The notes under the pieces were generated by a model. It saw nothing but the letters and a program-made list of their open reading frames with translations, had not been told where the DNA came from and did not search any database. The position numbers were made by a program, and so were the translations under genes. Below, in pieces: positions 26,242 to 35,058 of a stretch of DNA of 64,000 nt. Numbering within the stretch: position 1 is the stretch's first letter; each line of letters begins with the position of its first letter. The DNA is from Stygiobacter sp. Its GTDB lineage: Bacteria > Pseudomonadota > Alphaproteobacteria > Rhodospirillales > Magnetospirillaceae. Location of the stretch: assembly GCA_006218045.1 (NCBI GenBank), contig VBWB01000007.1, positions 35,629 through 99,628 of the forward strand, given 5' to 3'.

Positions 26242-26401
26242 GGGCGAGGGCCTGCCTTTCGAGACTGCGTAAGCTGGAGGAGGACGGCGGCAGCAGACGA
26301 GGGCCGGCAGAACTGGGTGCGGCGGTTCAATCCACTGGCCACCACACCAATCCACCACAGGCTAATGCGGCAGCGTGGGTAGGAATGTGGGTAGAAAACA
26401 A

Positions 26402-26425
26402 AAACCGCCCTCAGAGGGGCGGTTT
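26402..26425 (-). terminator. Terminator after tRNA-Ser
   Basis: AAACCGCCC pairs with GGGCGGTTT around TCAGAG. On the minus strand the stem is followed by TTGTTTTCTACC. It lies just past the 3' end of the tRNA. Confidence 0.85.
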
Positions 26426-26436
26426 GTCTATGTAAT

Positions 26437-26527
26437 TGGCGGAGGGAGAGGGATTCGAACCCTCGATACGCTTTTGACGTATACACACTTTCCAGGCGTG
26501 CGCCTTCGACCGCTCGGCCATCCCTCC
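26437..26527 (-). tRNA. tRNA-Ser (anticodon GGA)
   Basis: On the minus strand the acceptor GGAGGGA (26527-26521) pairs with TCCCTCC (26447-26441), a G discriminator is followed by an encoded CCA (26439-26437), and the D-arm is GGCCGAGCGG. The anticodon loop CTGGAAA holds GGA at 26493-26491. A long variable arm (GTATACGTCAAAAGCGTATC) and the TTCGAAT T-loop confirm a class II serine tRNA. Confidence 0.97.
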
Positions 26528-26716
26528 GCATCGCCTGACCGGACGTTGCCCGGATCAGAGAGGCGGGAAAATACACGGAACCAGATGGGCCTGCAAGACC
26601 AAAGGCAAGGTCTGGTAAAAACTTGGGCGGGACGCGAAAACCGTTGAAATTTGGTCGTCTAGGGTGCAAACCTTATGATCTGAATTAAATGTCGATAAAA
26701 TCCTTGCGGGGGCGTC

Positions 26717-27013
26717 ATGCTGCTGGGCCGTATCGTCGGATGGTTCCTGATCGCGGTAACCGTGATCATGGCGTCGGGGGACGCCGTTTTGGCCCTGGGG
26801 CCGGCGGATTATGCCGGTATCCTCACCGCCGACGTTATCACCTTGCTGGTGGGCGCAGCGCCTGAACCGGCGATGGAACAAAGCCTGTTCGCCGCCCTCG
26901 AAGCGATGATCATGGAACTGCCGGCCTGGGTTGTGGTCGGCATGGCCGGCACCGCCGTTCTGGTGGCCAGCCGCAAGCGCAACAAGCGCTTCCGCTTCCG
27001 CCGCGCCGCCTGA
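26717..27013 (+). CDS. Small two-helix membrane protein, unknown function
   Basis: A 98-residue protein with hydrophobic segments at ~5-25 and ~70-85 and a strongly basic C-terminus (SRKRNKRFRFRRAA). The loop between them is acidic and Ala-rich. I do not recognise the family. It is a stand-alone gene between tRNA-Ser and the convergent histidine-kinase gene; a GGGGGCG ribosome site precedes the ATG. Confidence 0.55.
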   Translation: MLLGRIVGWFLIAVTVIMASGDAVLALGPADYAGILTADVITLLVGAAPEPAMEQSLFAALEAMIMELPAWVVVGMAGTAVLVASRKRNKRFRFRRAA

Positions 27014-27079
27014 TTCTTTCGATATTTCCGACCTTATCCAAAGCCCCCCACCTCTCGGGAGAGGGGGAAGCCGTCGGCG

Positions 27080-29602
27080 TCACGCCGCTTCCGACGAGGC
27101 GCGCTTGGGCAGGCTGAAATGGAAGGTGGTGCCCTGGCCCGGCACCGAGTCCAGCCAGATATCACCGCCGTGACGGTGCACGATCTTGCGGCACAAAGCC
27201 AAGCCGATGCCGGTGCCGCCGAATTTCTCCCGCGTGTGCAGGCGCTGGAACACCAGGAAAATACGGTCGAAATATTGCGGCTCGATGCCGATGCCGTTAT
27301 CGGCGACGGAGAAGACCCAGCGCTCGGCCTCTTCCTCGGCCCAGATACGGATTTGCGGCACCACGTTGTCGCGCCGGTATTTCAGCCCGTTACCCATCAG
27401 GTTCTGTAACAGGCTGACCATCTGCACCTCATCGGCCATCACCTTGGGCAGGGGCTCGGCGGTGATGCGGGCGCCGGATTCCTGGATGGCGCGGGTCAGG
27501 TTGCCCTGGGCGACGGCGCAGACCCGATCCATCTCGGTGGCGGCGAAGGGGCGGCCGCGGGTGCCGACGCGGGAATATTCCAGCAGATCCTGGATCATCG
27601 CTTGCAGGCGCGAGGCGGCATCGACGGCGAAGCCGATGAACTGACGGCCGTCATCGTCGAGCTTGTCGTCATAGCGGCGTTCCAGCAATTGCAGGAAGCT
27701 GGCGATGGTACGCAACGGCTCCTGCAAATCGTGCGACGCCACATAGGAAAACTGCTCCAACTCGGCGTTGGAGGTTTCCAGTTTGGCCGATTTCTCCATC
27801 AATTCGGCCTGATAACGTTCGCGGTCGGTGACGTCGTGGACGATGGCGTGCACGTATTGCCGTCCGTTCATGCGCACCGGTCCCATATGGACCTCGACCT
27901 CGCGCACCTCGCCCGACATCAGGCGATGGCGCGAGCGGAAGAATTGCTGTTCGCCACCGACACTGCGGGCCAGCACCTGCCGCAACTCCTCCTCGGCCAT
28001 CAGCGAGACCTGACCGGCCCAGCGATTGCCGTCATCGGCGCCATAGCCATAATAGGCACAGGCGGCGGCATTGGCGTCGACGATCTTGCCGTTTTCCGGA
28101 TCGATCAGCACCTTGACGGCGCTGGTGCGCTCGAACATCTCCCGATAGGTGCGCTCGCGCTCGGCCAACTGGCGCTGGGCGTCCTTTTGTTCGGTGATGT
28201 CGACGAAAATGCCGTTGAGAGCGACGGAGCCGTCGTCGCCGGGGCTGGGCGAGGCGGTGCATTTCCACCAGCGCGAATTGCCGTCGGCGGCGCCATAGCG
28301 CCCTTCCATCTGCCATTCGCCATCGGCGGCGGCGGCTTCCGCCATGGCCCGGGGCCAGGCCTGCAATTCCTCGGGCGCGAAGGGCAGGTGCCGCCAATCG
28401 GCGGTCAGCGTCTCGGGGGCGATGCCGAACATGGGAATTGCCTGCGGCGAGACGAAGCTGAAGCCGCCGCCGCCATCGACGCGTTGCTGCCATTGAAACA
28501 CCGTGCCCGGGGCCGCGGCGGTAACCCCGGCCAAGGTGCGCTCGGTGCGGCTCAACTGGCCCATGGCCTGTGCCGCCAATTGCCGGCTCTGCTCACGCGA
28601 GACCAGCAGCAAGGCGGCGGCGGCGGTCACCGTCAGGCTGAGAGCGATGCAGATACCCAGCAAGATCAGCGGTGCGGCACCGAACCACAGGGCCGAGCCG
28701 GGCAGATGGCGGTGGGCCAGCACGGTCCAACGGCTGCCGGCGAAATCCAGCACCCGGCGGGTCTCGAACATGCCGGCTTCCAGCCGGCGCGGCTGGTCGG
28801 CGCCGTAGATGCGGTTGGATTCGGTGATGCCGCCGGAATAGACGCTGATATCCAGCAACGGATCCTTGATCGTATTGGCGATGTTGCCGACCAGGGTCTG
28901 GGCGTGCAGGCCCAGCAGCAACCAGCCGAACAAGGCATCACGGCGCTGGACGACGGTGGCGGTGGGGTAGTCGGGACGATAAATGGGATGGATCAGCAGA
29001 AAGGCCCGGTTCTCGCCGCCGCTGGTGATCAGGGATAGCGGTGTGCTTAACGTGGTCTTGCCGGTATCGCGGGCCAGTTGCGCCGCCTGCCAGCGGCCCG
29101 GATGCGAAGCGATGTCGAAGCCGATGGCCTTGGCCGCCCGCGACAACGGGGCGATATGGGTAACGACGGCGCTGTCCTGTCCCGTATTGTCGGGGTGGAT
29201 GGTGAAATTGCGCCACAGCCGTTGGCGGATATCGGTGATGAAGGCCTGTTTCTGCTGTGCTTCCACCGGAACCGCCACCGCCAGACCGTCGACGCCGGGA
29301 TATTCGGCATCCAGCAAGGCCCGCTGAACGAAGGTGTTCCACTCATTGACGCCCATGTCGGGGTATTCGGCCCAGGTGCCGGCGCCGGCCCGCAAGATGG
29401 CCTGAAATATCTCCAGCCGTGCCGACAGGGCGCTGAACACCTGATCGGTGTTGCGCTCGAAATCAGAGCGGACATTGGCCTCTTCACGCTGGACCTCGGC
29501 CCACCAGATGAACAAAGAGGCCGCCAAGGTCACCGACAACAGCACCGCCAGGAACAGGATCTGGCCGGCCCGCAGGCTGCGCAGCAACAGGCTGGGGTTC
29601 AT
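27080..29602 (-). CDS. CHASE-PAS-PAS sensor histidine kinase
   Basis: An 840-residue membrane kinase. Domains in order: transmembrane helix (~13-34); periplasmic CHASE sensor (~60-280); second helix (~310-340); two PAS domains (~365-490 and ~500-620, the first with FSFVSPQAIPMFGI and the second with YYGYGADDGN); HisKA (H-box in FSYVASHDLQEPLRT); HATPase (N box QNLMGNGLKYR, G1 VADNGIGI, G2 GGTGIGLALC). There is no receiver domain. The start overlaps the upstream Cache gene by four bases (ATGA), so the kinase and the Cache protein are made together. No response-regulator gene with a receiver is adjacent. The CHASE domain suggests a small extracellular ligand. Confidence 0.92.
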   Translation of the reverse strand: MNPSLLLRSLRAGQILFLAVLLSVTLAASLFIWWAEVQREEANVRSDFERNTDQVFSALSARLEIFQAILRAGAGTWAEYPDMGVNEWNTFVQRALLDAEYPGVDGLAVAVPVEAQQKQAFITDIRQRLWRNFTIHPDNTGQDSAVVTHIAPLSRAAKAIGFDIASHPGRWQAAQLARDTGKTTLSTPLSLITSGGENRAFLLIHPIYRPDYPTATVVQRRDALFGWLLLGLHAQTLVGNIANTIKDPLLDISVYSGGITESNRIYGADQPRRLEAGMFETRRVLDFAGSRWTVLAHRHLPGSALWFGAAPLILLGICIALSLTVTAAAALLLVSREQSRQLAAQAMGQLSRTERTLAGVTAAAPGTVFQWQQRVDGGGGFSFVSPQAIPMFGIAPETLTADWRHLPFAPEELQAWPRAMAEAAAADGEWQMEGRYGAADGNSRWWKCTASPSPGDDGSVALNGIFVDITEQKDAQRQLAERERTYREMFERTSAVKVLIDPENGKIVDANAAACAYYGYGADDGNRWAGQVSLMAEEELRQVLARSVGGEQQFFRSRHRLMSGEVREVEVHMGPVRMNGRQYVHAIVHDVTDRERYQAELMEKSAKLETSNAELEQFSYVASHDLQEPLRTIASFLQLLERRYDDKLDDDGRQFIGFAVDAASRLQAMIQDLLEYSRVGTRGRPFAATEMDRVCAVAQGNLTRAIQESGARITAEPLPKVMADEVQMVSLLQNLMGNGLKYRRDNVVPQIRIWAEEEAERWVFSVADNGIGIEPQYFDRIFLVFQRLHTREKFGGTGIGLALCRKIVHRHGGDIWLDSVPGQGTTFHFSLPKRASSEAA

Positions 29603-30708
29603 GTCTGGTTTTCCCGCTGCCGCCCGGACAGGATGGTGATGATCCAGACCACCGTCACCAGCATGACCATGGGCAGGACGAAGCGGCCCAGGCTGCGCCA
29701 CAGGCCGCTTTCATCCGCTTCGCTCTCGTCGCTGGCGGCCATGGCTGCCACCACCCAATTGAAGGTGGGCTCGCTTTGCGCCCAGGCGAACCAGGTCTGT
29801 TGCCGTCCGGTGTCGCTGACCGCCATGGTGAAGCTGGTACCGCCGCCGCCGGTGACGGCGATGGCATGAACGGCTCTGAGGGCGATGGCCTCCGGCCCGT
29901 CGGTCAGGTTTTCCAGCCGGGTCCCCTCAAGGTTGGGGGCATCGGGAAACAACTTGATCACCCCGTTGTGGTCCAACACGACCAGATGTCCGCCCCGGGC
30001 CAGACGCACGGCCCGCAGGCGTTCCAGGGCATCGGCCTTCAACCCGGCCTCCACCGCCGAGACGTAGTCGCCGGTGCCGATCAGCCAGCCGAACGGCTTG
30101 AACTGGCGGGCATAGGCAATCTTGTCGTCCATGCGGTCGGTAACATTGGGCGGGTACCAGCTGTAGCGCACATAGCCGGCATCACCGGGGCCGGAAACCG
30201 CGCGGATCAACTCGCGCATGATATAACGCCCGGCATCGTCGCGATTGTTCATCAGCGACGTGCCTTCCAGCCGCGGAACCGTGGGCAGCAAGATGCAATT
30301 GCCGTCCGTGTCATCGATGAAATAATAGCCGCGCCCGGAAAAGAAGCGGGGCGAACGCAAGGCTTCACGCACCAGAGCCTTGATCGCCGCCTGGGGCACG
30401 GTGCCGGCGGCCTGATCGTGGATGGCCTGGGCGATGGCCACCGCTTCGTCCACCCGCTGGCGCACCCGTTCCTTCAGCACCACCTCGGCCTGGGACTGGA
30501 CAATGGCCAAGTGGCGTTGGGCGCTTTCGGTCTCGTGCCGCAGCAAGGTGGTCAGTTCGTTGCCGGGGGCCAGCGCCTGGCGCTGCAGCGAGGCGCTGCG
30601 TTCGGCGCCGAACTCGCCGATCAGCCACGTGGCCTGGACACAAGCCAGCAAAGCCAGAGCCAGCAAGGGCACGCGGATCTTCCGGGGTGGGGCTGCTGCC
30701 TCCGCCAT
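29599..30708 (-). CDS. Cache-domain membrane sensor without an output domain
   Basis: A 369-residue protein with transmembrane helices near residues 16-34 and 340-360. Between them lie two Cache-like sensor modules: the first contains RGYYFIDDTDGNCILLPTVPRLEGTSLMN and FKPFGWLIGTGDYV, the second GGHLVVLDHNGVIKLFPDAPNLEGT and a closing FNWVVAAM. No kinase, HAMP, GGDEF or MCP domain follows; the cytoplasmic end is short. Because the stop codon overlaps the start of the histidine kinase, it probably forms a two-protein sensor unit with it. The start at 30708 has a GGGAGGCGA site. Confidence 0.88.
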   Translation of the reverse strand: MAEAAAPPRKIRVPLLALALLACVQATWLIGEFGAERSASLQRQALAPGNELTTLLRHETESAQRHLAIVQSQAEVVLKERVRQRVDEAVAIAQAIHDQAAGTVPQAAIKALVREALRSPRFFSGRGYYFIDDTDGNCILLPTVPRLEGTSLMNNRDDAGRYIMRELIRAVSGPGDAGYVRYSWYPPNVTDRMDDKIAYARQFKPFGWLIGTGDYVSAVEAGLKADALERLRAVRLARGGHLVVLDHNGVIKLFPDAPNLEGTRLENLTDGPEAIALRAVHAIAVTGGGGTSFTMAVSDTGRQQTWFAWAQSEPTFNWVVAAMAASDESEADESGLWRSLGRFVLPMVMLVTVVWIITILSGRQRENQT

Positions 30709-30793
30709 TGTCGCCTCCCTGACCAGACGTTTGTTTTTTATGAACTTATACGAAAGAACGAAGCTTATCCATGCCCGTCCCCACATGGCTGGG

Positions 30794-31363
30794 TCACAAT
30801 GGCAGCAACCCCTTGCGGGCGGCGGCCAGAATGGTCTGGGCCTTGGTCGCCGATCCCAGCTTGCGACCGCAATTGCCCAGGTGGAATTCCACCGTCTTCG
30901 ATGAAATCCCGAGGATGGCCGATGTCTCCCACGCCGTCTTGCCCTGGGCCGCCCACAGCAAGACCTCGCGCTCGCGCGCGGTCAGGGCGGGGACCGGGTC
31001 TTGCGTGCTGCGCCCCTCGCTCACCTTGGTGAAGACCTTGACGATGCCGCCATCGGCCATGGCGGTCGAGCGGATGCGGATCAACGTGCCGTCGGGACGG
31101 CGACGGGAATAGGAATCGGTCAGACTGGCCAAGCGCTGGCTGACGATCAGGCGGCGTTCGCCGGAGCCGTGTTCGCCGCGGGCGACGTTGAATTCGACAA
31201 AGGACAGGAACGGCGTGCCCACCCGCATCAATTCGGGCGGGAAGGCCATCAAGTCCACCACCGCCCGGTTCCAGACCAACAGACACAGGTCGCCGTCGAA
31301 GCGGATCACACCGTCTTCCAGGGCGTCCAGGGTCTGCTGCAACACATGGGCGCCGGTGTCCAC
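30794..31363 (-). CDS. PAS-LuxR transcriptional regulator
   Basis: About 189 residues. The N-terminal half is a PAS_7-like domain (LDALEDGVIRFDGDLCLLVWN... near residues 10-120). The C-terminal HTH is LuxR-type: LTAREREVLLWAAQGKTAWE, then ILGISSKTVEFHLGNC near residue 150. No receiver domain is present, so it is probably not a phosphorylated partner of the nearby kinase but may sense a ligand. The start is uncertain: a GTG at 31363, nine bases after the elbB stop, avoids overlap; the weak ribosome site leaves room for another GTG at 31345. It is probably co-transcribed with elbB. Confidence 0.8.
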   Translation of the reverse strand: MDTGAHVLQQTLDALEDGVIRFDGDLCLLVWNRAVVDLMAFPPELMRVGTPFLSFVEFNVARGEHGSGERRLIVSQRLASLTDSYSRRRPDGTLIRIRSTAMADGGIVKVFTKVSEGRSTQDPVPALTAREREVLLWAAQGKTAWETSAILGISSKTVEFHLGNCGRKLGSATKAQTILAAARKGLLPL

Positions 31364-31371
31364 GGGCGGGC

Positions 31372-32028
31372 TCAGGCCAGCATCTTCAGGATGTCGGCGA
31401 CCACCGCCCGGGCGCCGTCGTCGATTTGCGAGATGGTGGCATCGAGCATGTAGCACGGCGACGACACCAGCTTGTTGGCCCTGTCGACGACGGTCTGGCC
31501 GTGGCTGGTGATGACATGGCTGGCCCCGGTGGCCTCCACCGCCTGAGCGGTGCCGGCGTCAGAGCCGATGGTGACGGTGACAGCGCCCAACACCTTGGCG
31601 ATCAAGGCGGGGGCGATGCACAGGGCGCCGATGGGCTTGCCGGCGGCATGGGCGGCCCTGATCACCCGTTCGGTCTGGGGTTCGACCGTGCAATCGGGGC
31701 CGGCGACGGCGAAGCTGCACAGATTCTTGGCGGCGCCGAAACCGCCGGGCAGGATGAGGGCGTCATGATCGGCCATGTCCAGCTCCGACAGGGGCTTGAT
31801 ATGGCCGCGGGCGATACGCGCCGCTTCCACCAGCACGTTGCGGCTTTCTTCGGCGGGCTGGCCGGTCAGGTGGTTGATGACATGCATCTGCGCCACGTCG
31901 GGGGCGAAGCACTGATAAGCGGCCCCGGCCCGGTCGATGGCCAGCAAGGTCAGCACCGCCTCATGGATTTCGGCACCGTCATAGACGCCGCATCCCGACA
32001 AGATCACCGCGAATTTGGCCTTGGCCAT
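31372..32028 (-). CDS. elbB: Isoprenoid biosynthesis glyoxalase ElbB (DJ-1/PfpI family)
   Basis: A 218-residue DJ-1/PfpI-superfamily protein. Diagnostic phrases are VILSGCGVYDGAEIHEAVLTLLAI, ILPGGFGAAKNLC and GALCIAPALIAKVLG, with the nucleophilic-elbow Cys in the last. ElbB shows glyoxalase activity and is thought to counter dicarbonyl stress. The ATG at 32028 follows a GGGGAA site. The PAS-LuxR gene follows directly. Length is normal. Confidence 0.93.
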   Translation of the reverse strand: MAKAKFAVILSGCGVYDGAEIHEAVLTLLAIDRAGAAYQCFAPDVAQMHVINHLTGQPAEESRNVLVEAARIARGHIKPLSELDMADHDALILPGGFGAAKNLCSFAVAGPDCTVEPQTERVIRAAHAAGKPIGALCIAPALIAKVLGAVTVTIGSDAGTAQAVEATGASHVITSHGQTVVDRANKLVSSPCYMLDATISQIDDGARAVVADILKMLA

Positions 32029-32111
32029 GGACGTTCCCCTGATAATGTCTTGAACCATGCCCATATTAGCGGGAAAACCGCCGCTGCCGCCAGACCGTCA
32101 CAGGAGTCCGC

Positions 32112-33602
32112 ATGTCCCGCGCATATGATCTTTTGGAAGCCCGTTTCAAGAAGGCGGCGATTTTGGGCGATGCCTTGTCGGTGTTGCACTGGGACATGGC
32201 GACGATGATGCCCGAGGGCGGGGCCGAGGCGCGGGCGGAACAGCTGGCGCTGTTGAAGACCCTGTCGCATGAGGCGCTGACCGGCGCCGACATGGCCGAT
32301 CTGCTGGCGGCGGCCAAGGCCGAGGCGCTGGATGAGTGGCAGCGGGCCAACTTGCGCGAAATGCACCGCGACTGGGTCCACGCCGCCGCCCTGCCCGCCG
32401 ATCTGGTCGAGGCCATGGCCAAGGCGGAATCGGCCTGCGAGATGATCTGGCGCCAGGCCCGGCCCAATGCCGATTTCGCCGCCGTGCTGCCCTCTTTGCG
32501 CGAGATCCTCAACCTCACCATCCAAGCCGGTCAGGCCAAGGCCGAGGCCCTGGGGGTGGGGGTCTATGACGCGCTGTTGGATCAGTACGAGCCCGATGGC
32601 CGCTCCGCCGACATCGACGCGGTGTTCGCCGACCTGGAAACCTTTTTGCCCGATTTCATCGGCCAAGCCCTGGATGCCCAGGCGGCACGCCCGGAGCCCC
32701 AATTGCCCGCCGGGCCGTTCCCGGTGGAAAGCCAGAAGCATTTGGGCCAACGGATCATGGCGGTGCTGGGTTTCGATTTCCACCATGGCCGCCAGGACGT
32801 CAGCGCCCATCCGTTCTGCGGTGGCTACCCCGAGGATGTGCGCATCACCACCCGCTATGACACCGACGATTTCACCCCGGCGCTGATGGGGGTGATCCAC
32901 GAGACCGGTCATGCGCTTTATGATTTCGGCCTGCCCACGGGTAAATGGCGCTATCAGCCGGTGGGCCGCGCGCGCGGCATGCAGATGCATGAAAGCCAAA
33001 GCCTGCTGATGGAGATGCAGGCCTGCCGGTCGCGCGGCTTCGCCGCCTTCGCCGCCCCCCTGATGCAACAGGCCTTCGACGGCACCGGGTCAGCATGGCA
33101 GCCGGAAAACCTTTATCGCCTGGGCACCCGGGTCAAGCGCGGCTTCATCCGCGTCGATGCCGACGAATGCACCTATCCCGCCCATGTGATCATCCGTTAC
33201 GGCCTGGAAAAGGCGCTGATCGAAGGCCGCCTGGATCTGGCCGACCTGCCCGCCGCCTGGAATGACGGCTATGGCCGCCTGCTGGGCATCACCCCGCCCG
33301 ACGACCGCTTGGGCTGCTTGCAGGACATCCACTGGTATGGCGGCTCGTGGGGCTATTTCCCCACCTACACCTTGGGCGCCATGACCGCCGCCCAGTTGTT
33401 CGCCGCTGGCTTGGCCGCCGACCCGGCCATCGAGACCGGCATCGCCCGGGGCGATTTCGCCCCGCTGCTGGCGTGGCTGCGCACCCATGTTCACGGCCAG
33501 GGATCACGCCTGTCCACCCGCGACCTGCTGGTCGCCGCCACCGGCAAGCCGCTGGATGCCGGGGTGTTCAAGGCGCATTTGCGTAAACGCTACTTGGACT
33601 AA
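32112..33602 (+). CDS. M32-family metallocarboxypeptidase (Taq-type)
   Basis: A 496-residue cytoplasmic carboxypeptidase that releases C-terminal residues. The zinc motif is HETGH (~262-266) with the third ligand in HESQSLLME (~292-300). Other family marks are GFDFHHGRQDVSAHPFCGG, DVRITTRYD and SWGYFPTYTLGAM. Length is standard for M32. It diverges from elbB and is followed by thrC after a 52-base gap. There is no signal peptide. Confidence 0.95.
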   Translation: MSRAYDLLEARFKKAAILGDALSVLHWDMATMMPEGGAEARAEQLALLKTLSHEALTGADMADLLAAAKAEALDEWQRANLREMHRDWVHAAALPADLVEAMAKAESACEMIWRQARPNADFAAVLPSLREILNLTIQAGQAKAEALGVGVYDALLDQYEPDGRSADIDAVFADLETFLPDFIGQALDAQAARPEPQLPAGPFPVESQKHLGQRIMAVLGFDFHHGRQDVSAHPFCGGYPEDVRITTRYDTDDFTPALMGVIHETGHALYDFGLPTGKWRYQPVGRARGMQMHESQSLLMEMQACRSRGFAAFAAPLMQQAFDGTGSAWQPENLYRLGTRVKRGFIRVDADECTYPAHVIIRYGLEKALIEGRLDLADLPAAWNDGYGRLLGITPPDDRLGCLQDIHWYGGSWGYFPTYTLGAMTAAQLFAAGLAADPAIETGIARGDFAPLLAWLRTHVHGQGSRLSTRDLLVAATGKPLDAGVFKAHLRKRYLD

Positions 33603-33654
33603 GCCGGAAGTGCCGCTAATGTTGCCCGTTTTTCCGTACCGGAGCCTGTGATCC

Positions 33655-35058
33655 GTGAAATATGTCAGCACCCGGGGCAATGCGCCCGTTTTGTCCTTCG
33701 ACGATGTCCTGTTGGCCGGTCTGGCCCGCGATGGCGGCTTGTACGTGCCGCAAAGCTGGCCGCAATTCTCCGCTGACCAGATCCGGGCCATGCGCGGGCT
33801 GTCCTATCACGAGATCGCCATCGAGGTGATGGCGCCCTTCGTCGAGGGCTGCCTGACCCGGGCCGAACTGACCGAACTGGTGGTCGACACCTATGCCCGC
33901 TTCACCCATCCGGCGGTGGCGCCGCTCAAGCAATTGGGCCGCAATCAATGGGTGCTGGAACTGTTCCACGGCCCGACCATCGCCTTCAAGGATTACGCCC
34001 TGCAACTGGTCGGGCGGCTGTTCGACCATGTGCTGAAGAAGCGCGGCCAGCGCGTCACCATCGTCGGCGCCACCTCGGGCGACACCGGCTCGGCCGCCAT
34101 CGAGGCCTGCCGCGACCGCGACGCCATCGACATCGTCATCCTGCACCCCCAGGGCCGCACCTCGGAGGTGCAGCGCCGGCAGATGACCTCGGTGCTGTCG
34201 GCCAATGTGCGCAATCTGGCGGTCCAAGGCACCTTCGACGACTGCCAGGACATGGTCAAGACGCTGTTCAACGACCATGACTTCCGCGACACCTATAACC
34301 TGTCGGCGGTCAATTCCATCAACTGGGCCCGGGTCATGGCCCAGATCGTCTATTACTTCGCCTCCGCCGTCGCCCTGGGCGCGCCCGACGTGGCCATGAC
34401 GTTTTCGGTCCCCACCGGCAATTTCGGCAATGTCTTCGCCGGCTTCTGTGCCCGCCAGATGGGCCTGCCGGTGGAAAAATTCATCGTCGGCTCCAACAGC
34501 AACGACATCCTGACCCGTTTCTTCGAGACCGGGTCGATGACTGCCGACGGCGTCGTCCCCACCTTGTCGCCCAGCATGGACATCCAGGTGTCGTCCAATT
34601 TCGAGCGTCTGGTGTTCCATTATCTCGGCAATGACGGCATGGCGGTGGGCAGGCTGATGGACGAGTTCCGCGCCACCGGGCGCATGGACATGCCCCAGGG
34701 CGCCTATGGCGCCATGCGCGAAATGTTCGAGGGCCATCGGTACAGCGACGAGGAAACCCTGGCGGTGATGAAGGTGATGCGGGCCCAGACCGGCGAGATG
34801 CTCGACCCCCATTCGGCCATCGGCGTCGCCGCCGGCATCAAGGGCCATTCCTATAAGAGCTCGACCCTGATCGCCCTGGCCACCGCCCACCCGGCCAAGT
34901 TCCCCGATGCGGTGGAAAAGGCCACGGGTTTCCGGCCGCCCTTGCCCGAACACATGGCCGATCTGTTCGAGCGGCCCGAACGCTTCGACGTCATCGCCAA
35001 TGATCTGAACAGCGTGCGCGATTACGTCGCCACCTTCGCCGAGCGGGTGCGGACATGA
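33655..35058 (+). CDS. thrC: Threonine synthase
   Basis: PLP enzyme that converts O-phosphohomoserine to threonine, last step of threonine synthesis. The 467-residue protein opens with MKYVSTRGNAPVLSFDDVLL; the PLP lysine is in TIAFKDYALQ near residue 110; ATSGDTGSAAIEAC is the phosphate loop. It begins with GTG preceded by GGAG. The stop overlaps the start of the M16 peptidase gene (ATGA); this thrC-M16 pairing is widespread in alphaproteobacteria although the enzymes are functionally unrelated. Confidence 0.97.
   Translation: MKYVSTRGNAPVLSFDDVLLAGLARDGGLYVPQSWPQFSADQIRAMRGLSYHEIAIEVMAPFVEGCLTRAELTELVVDTYARFTHPAVAPLKQLGRNQWVLELFHGPTIAFKDYALQLVGRLFDHVLKKRGQRVTIVGATSGDTGSAAIEACRDRDAIDIVILHPQGRTSEVQRRQMTSVLSANVRNLAVQGTFDDCQDMVKTLFNDHDFRDTYNLSAVNSINWARVMAQIVYYFASAVALGAPDVAMTFSVPTGNFGNVFAGFCARQMGLPVEKFIVGSNSNDILTRFFETGSMTADGVVPTLSPSMDIQVSSNFERLVFHYLGNDGMAVGRLMDEFRATGRMDMPQGAYGAMREMFEGHRYSDEETLAVMKVMRAQTGEMLDPHSAIGVAAGIKGHSYKSSTLIALATAHPAKFPDAVEKATGFRPPLPEHMADLFERPERFDVIANDLNSVRDYVATFAERVRT

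Noticed and set aside
26242..26527. An integrated element at the tRNA-Ser gene
   Set aside because: No integrase, no direct repeat of the tRNA end and no phage genes are found within the window.
26118..26669. Open frames across tRNA-Ser, one encoding phrases such as RAVEGARLESVYTSKAYRGFESLSL
   Set aside because: This is the familiar false protein made by reading through a serine tRNA gene.
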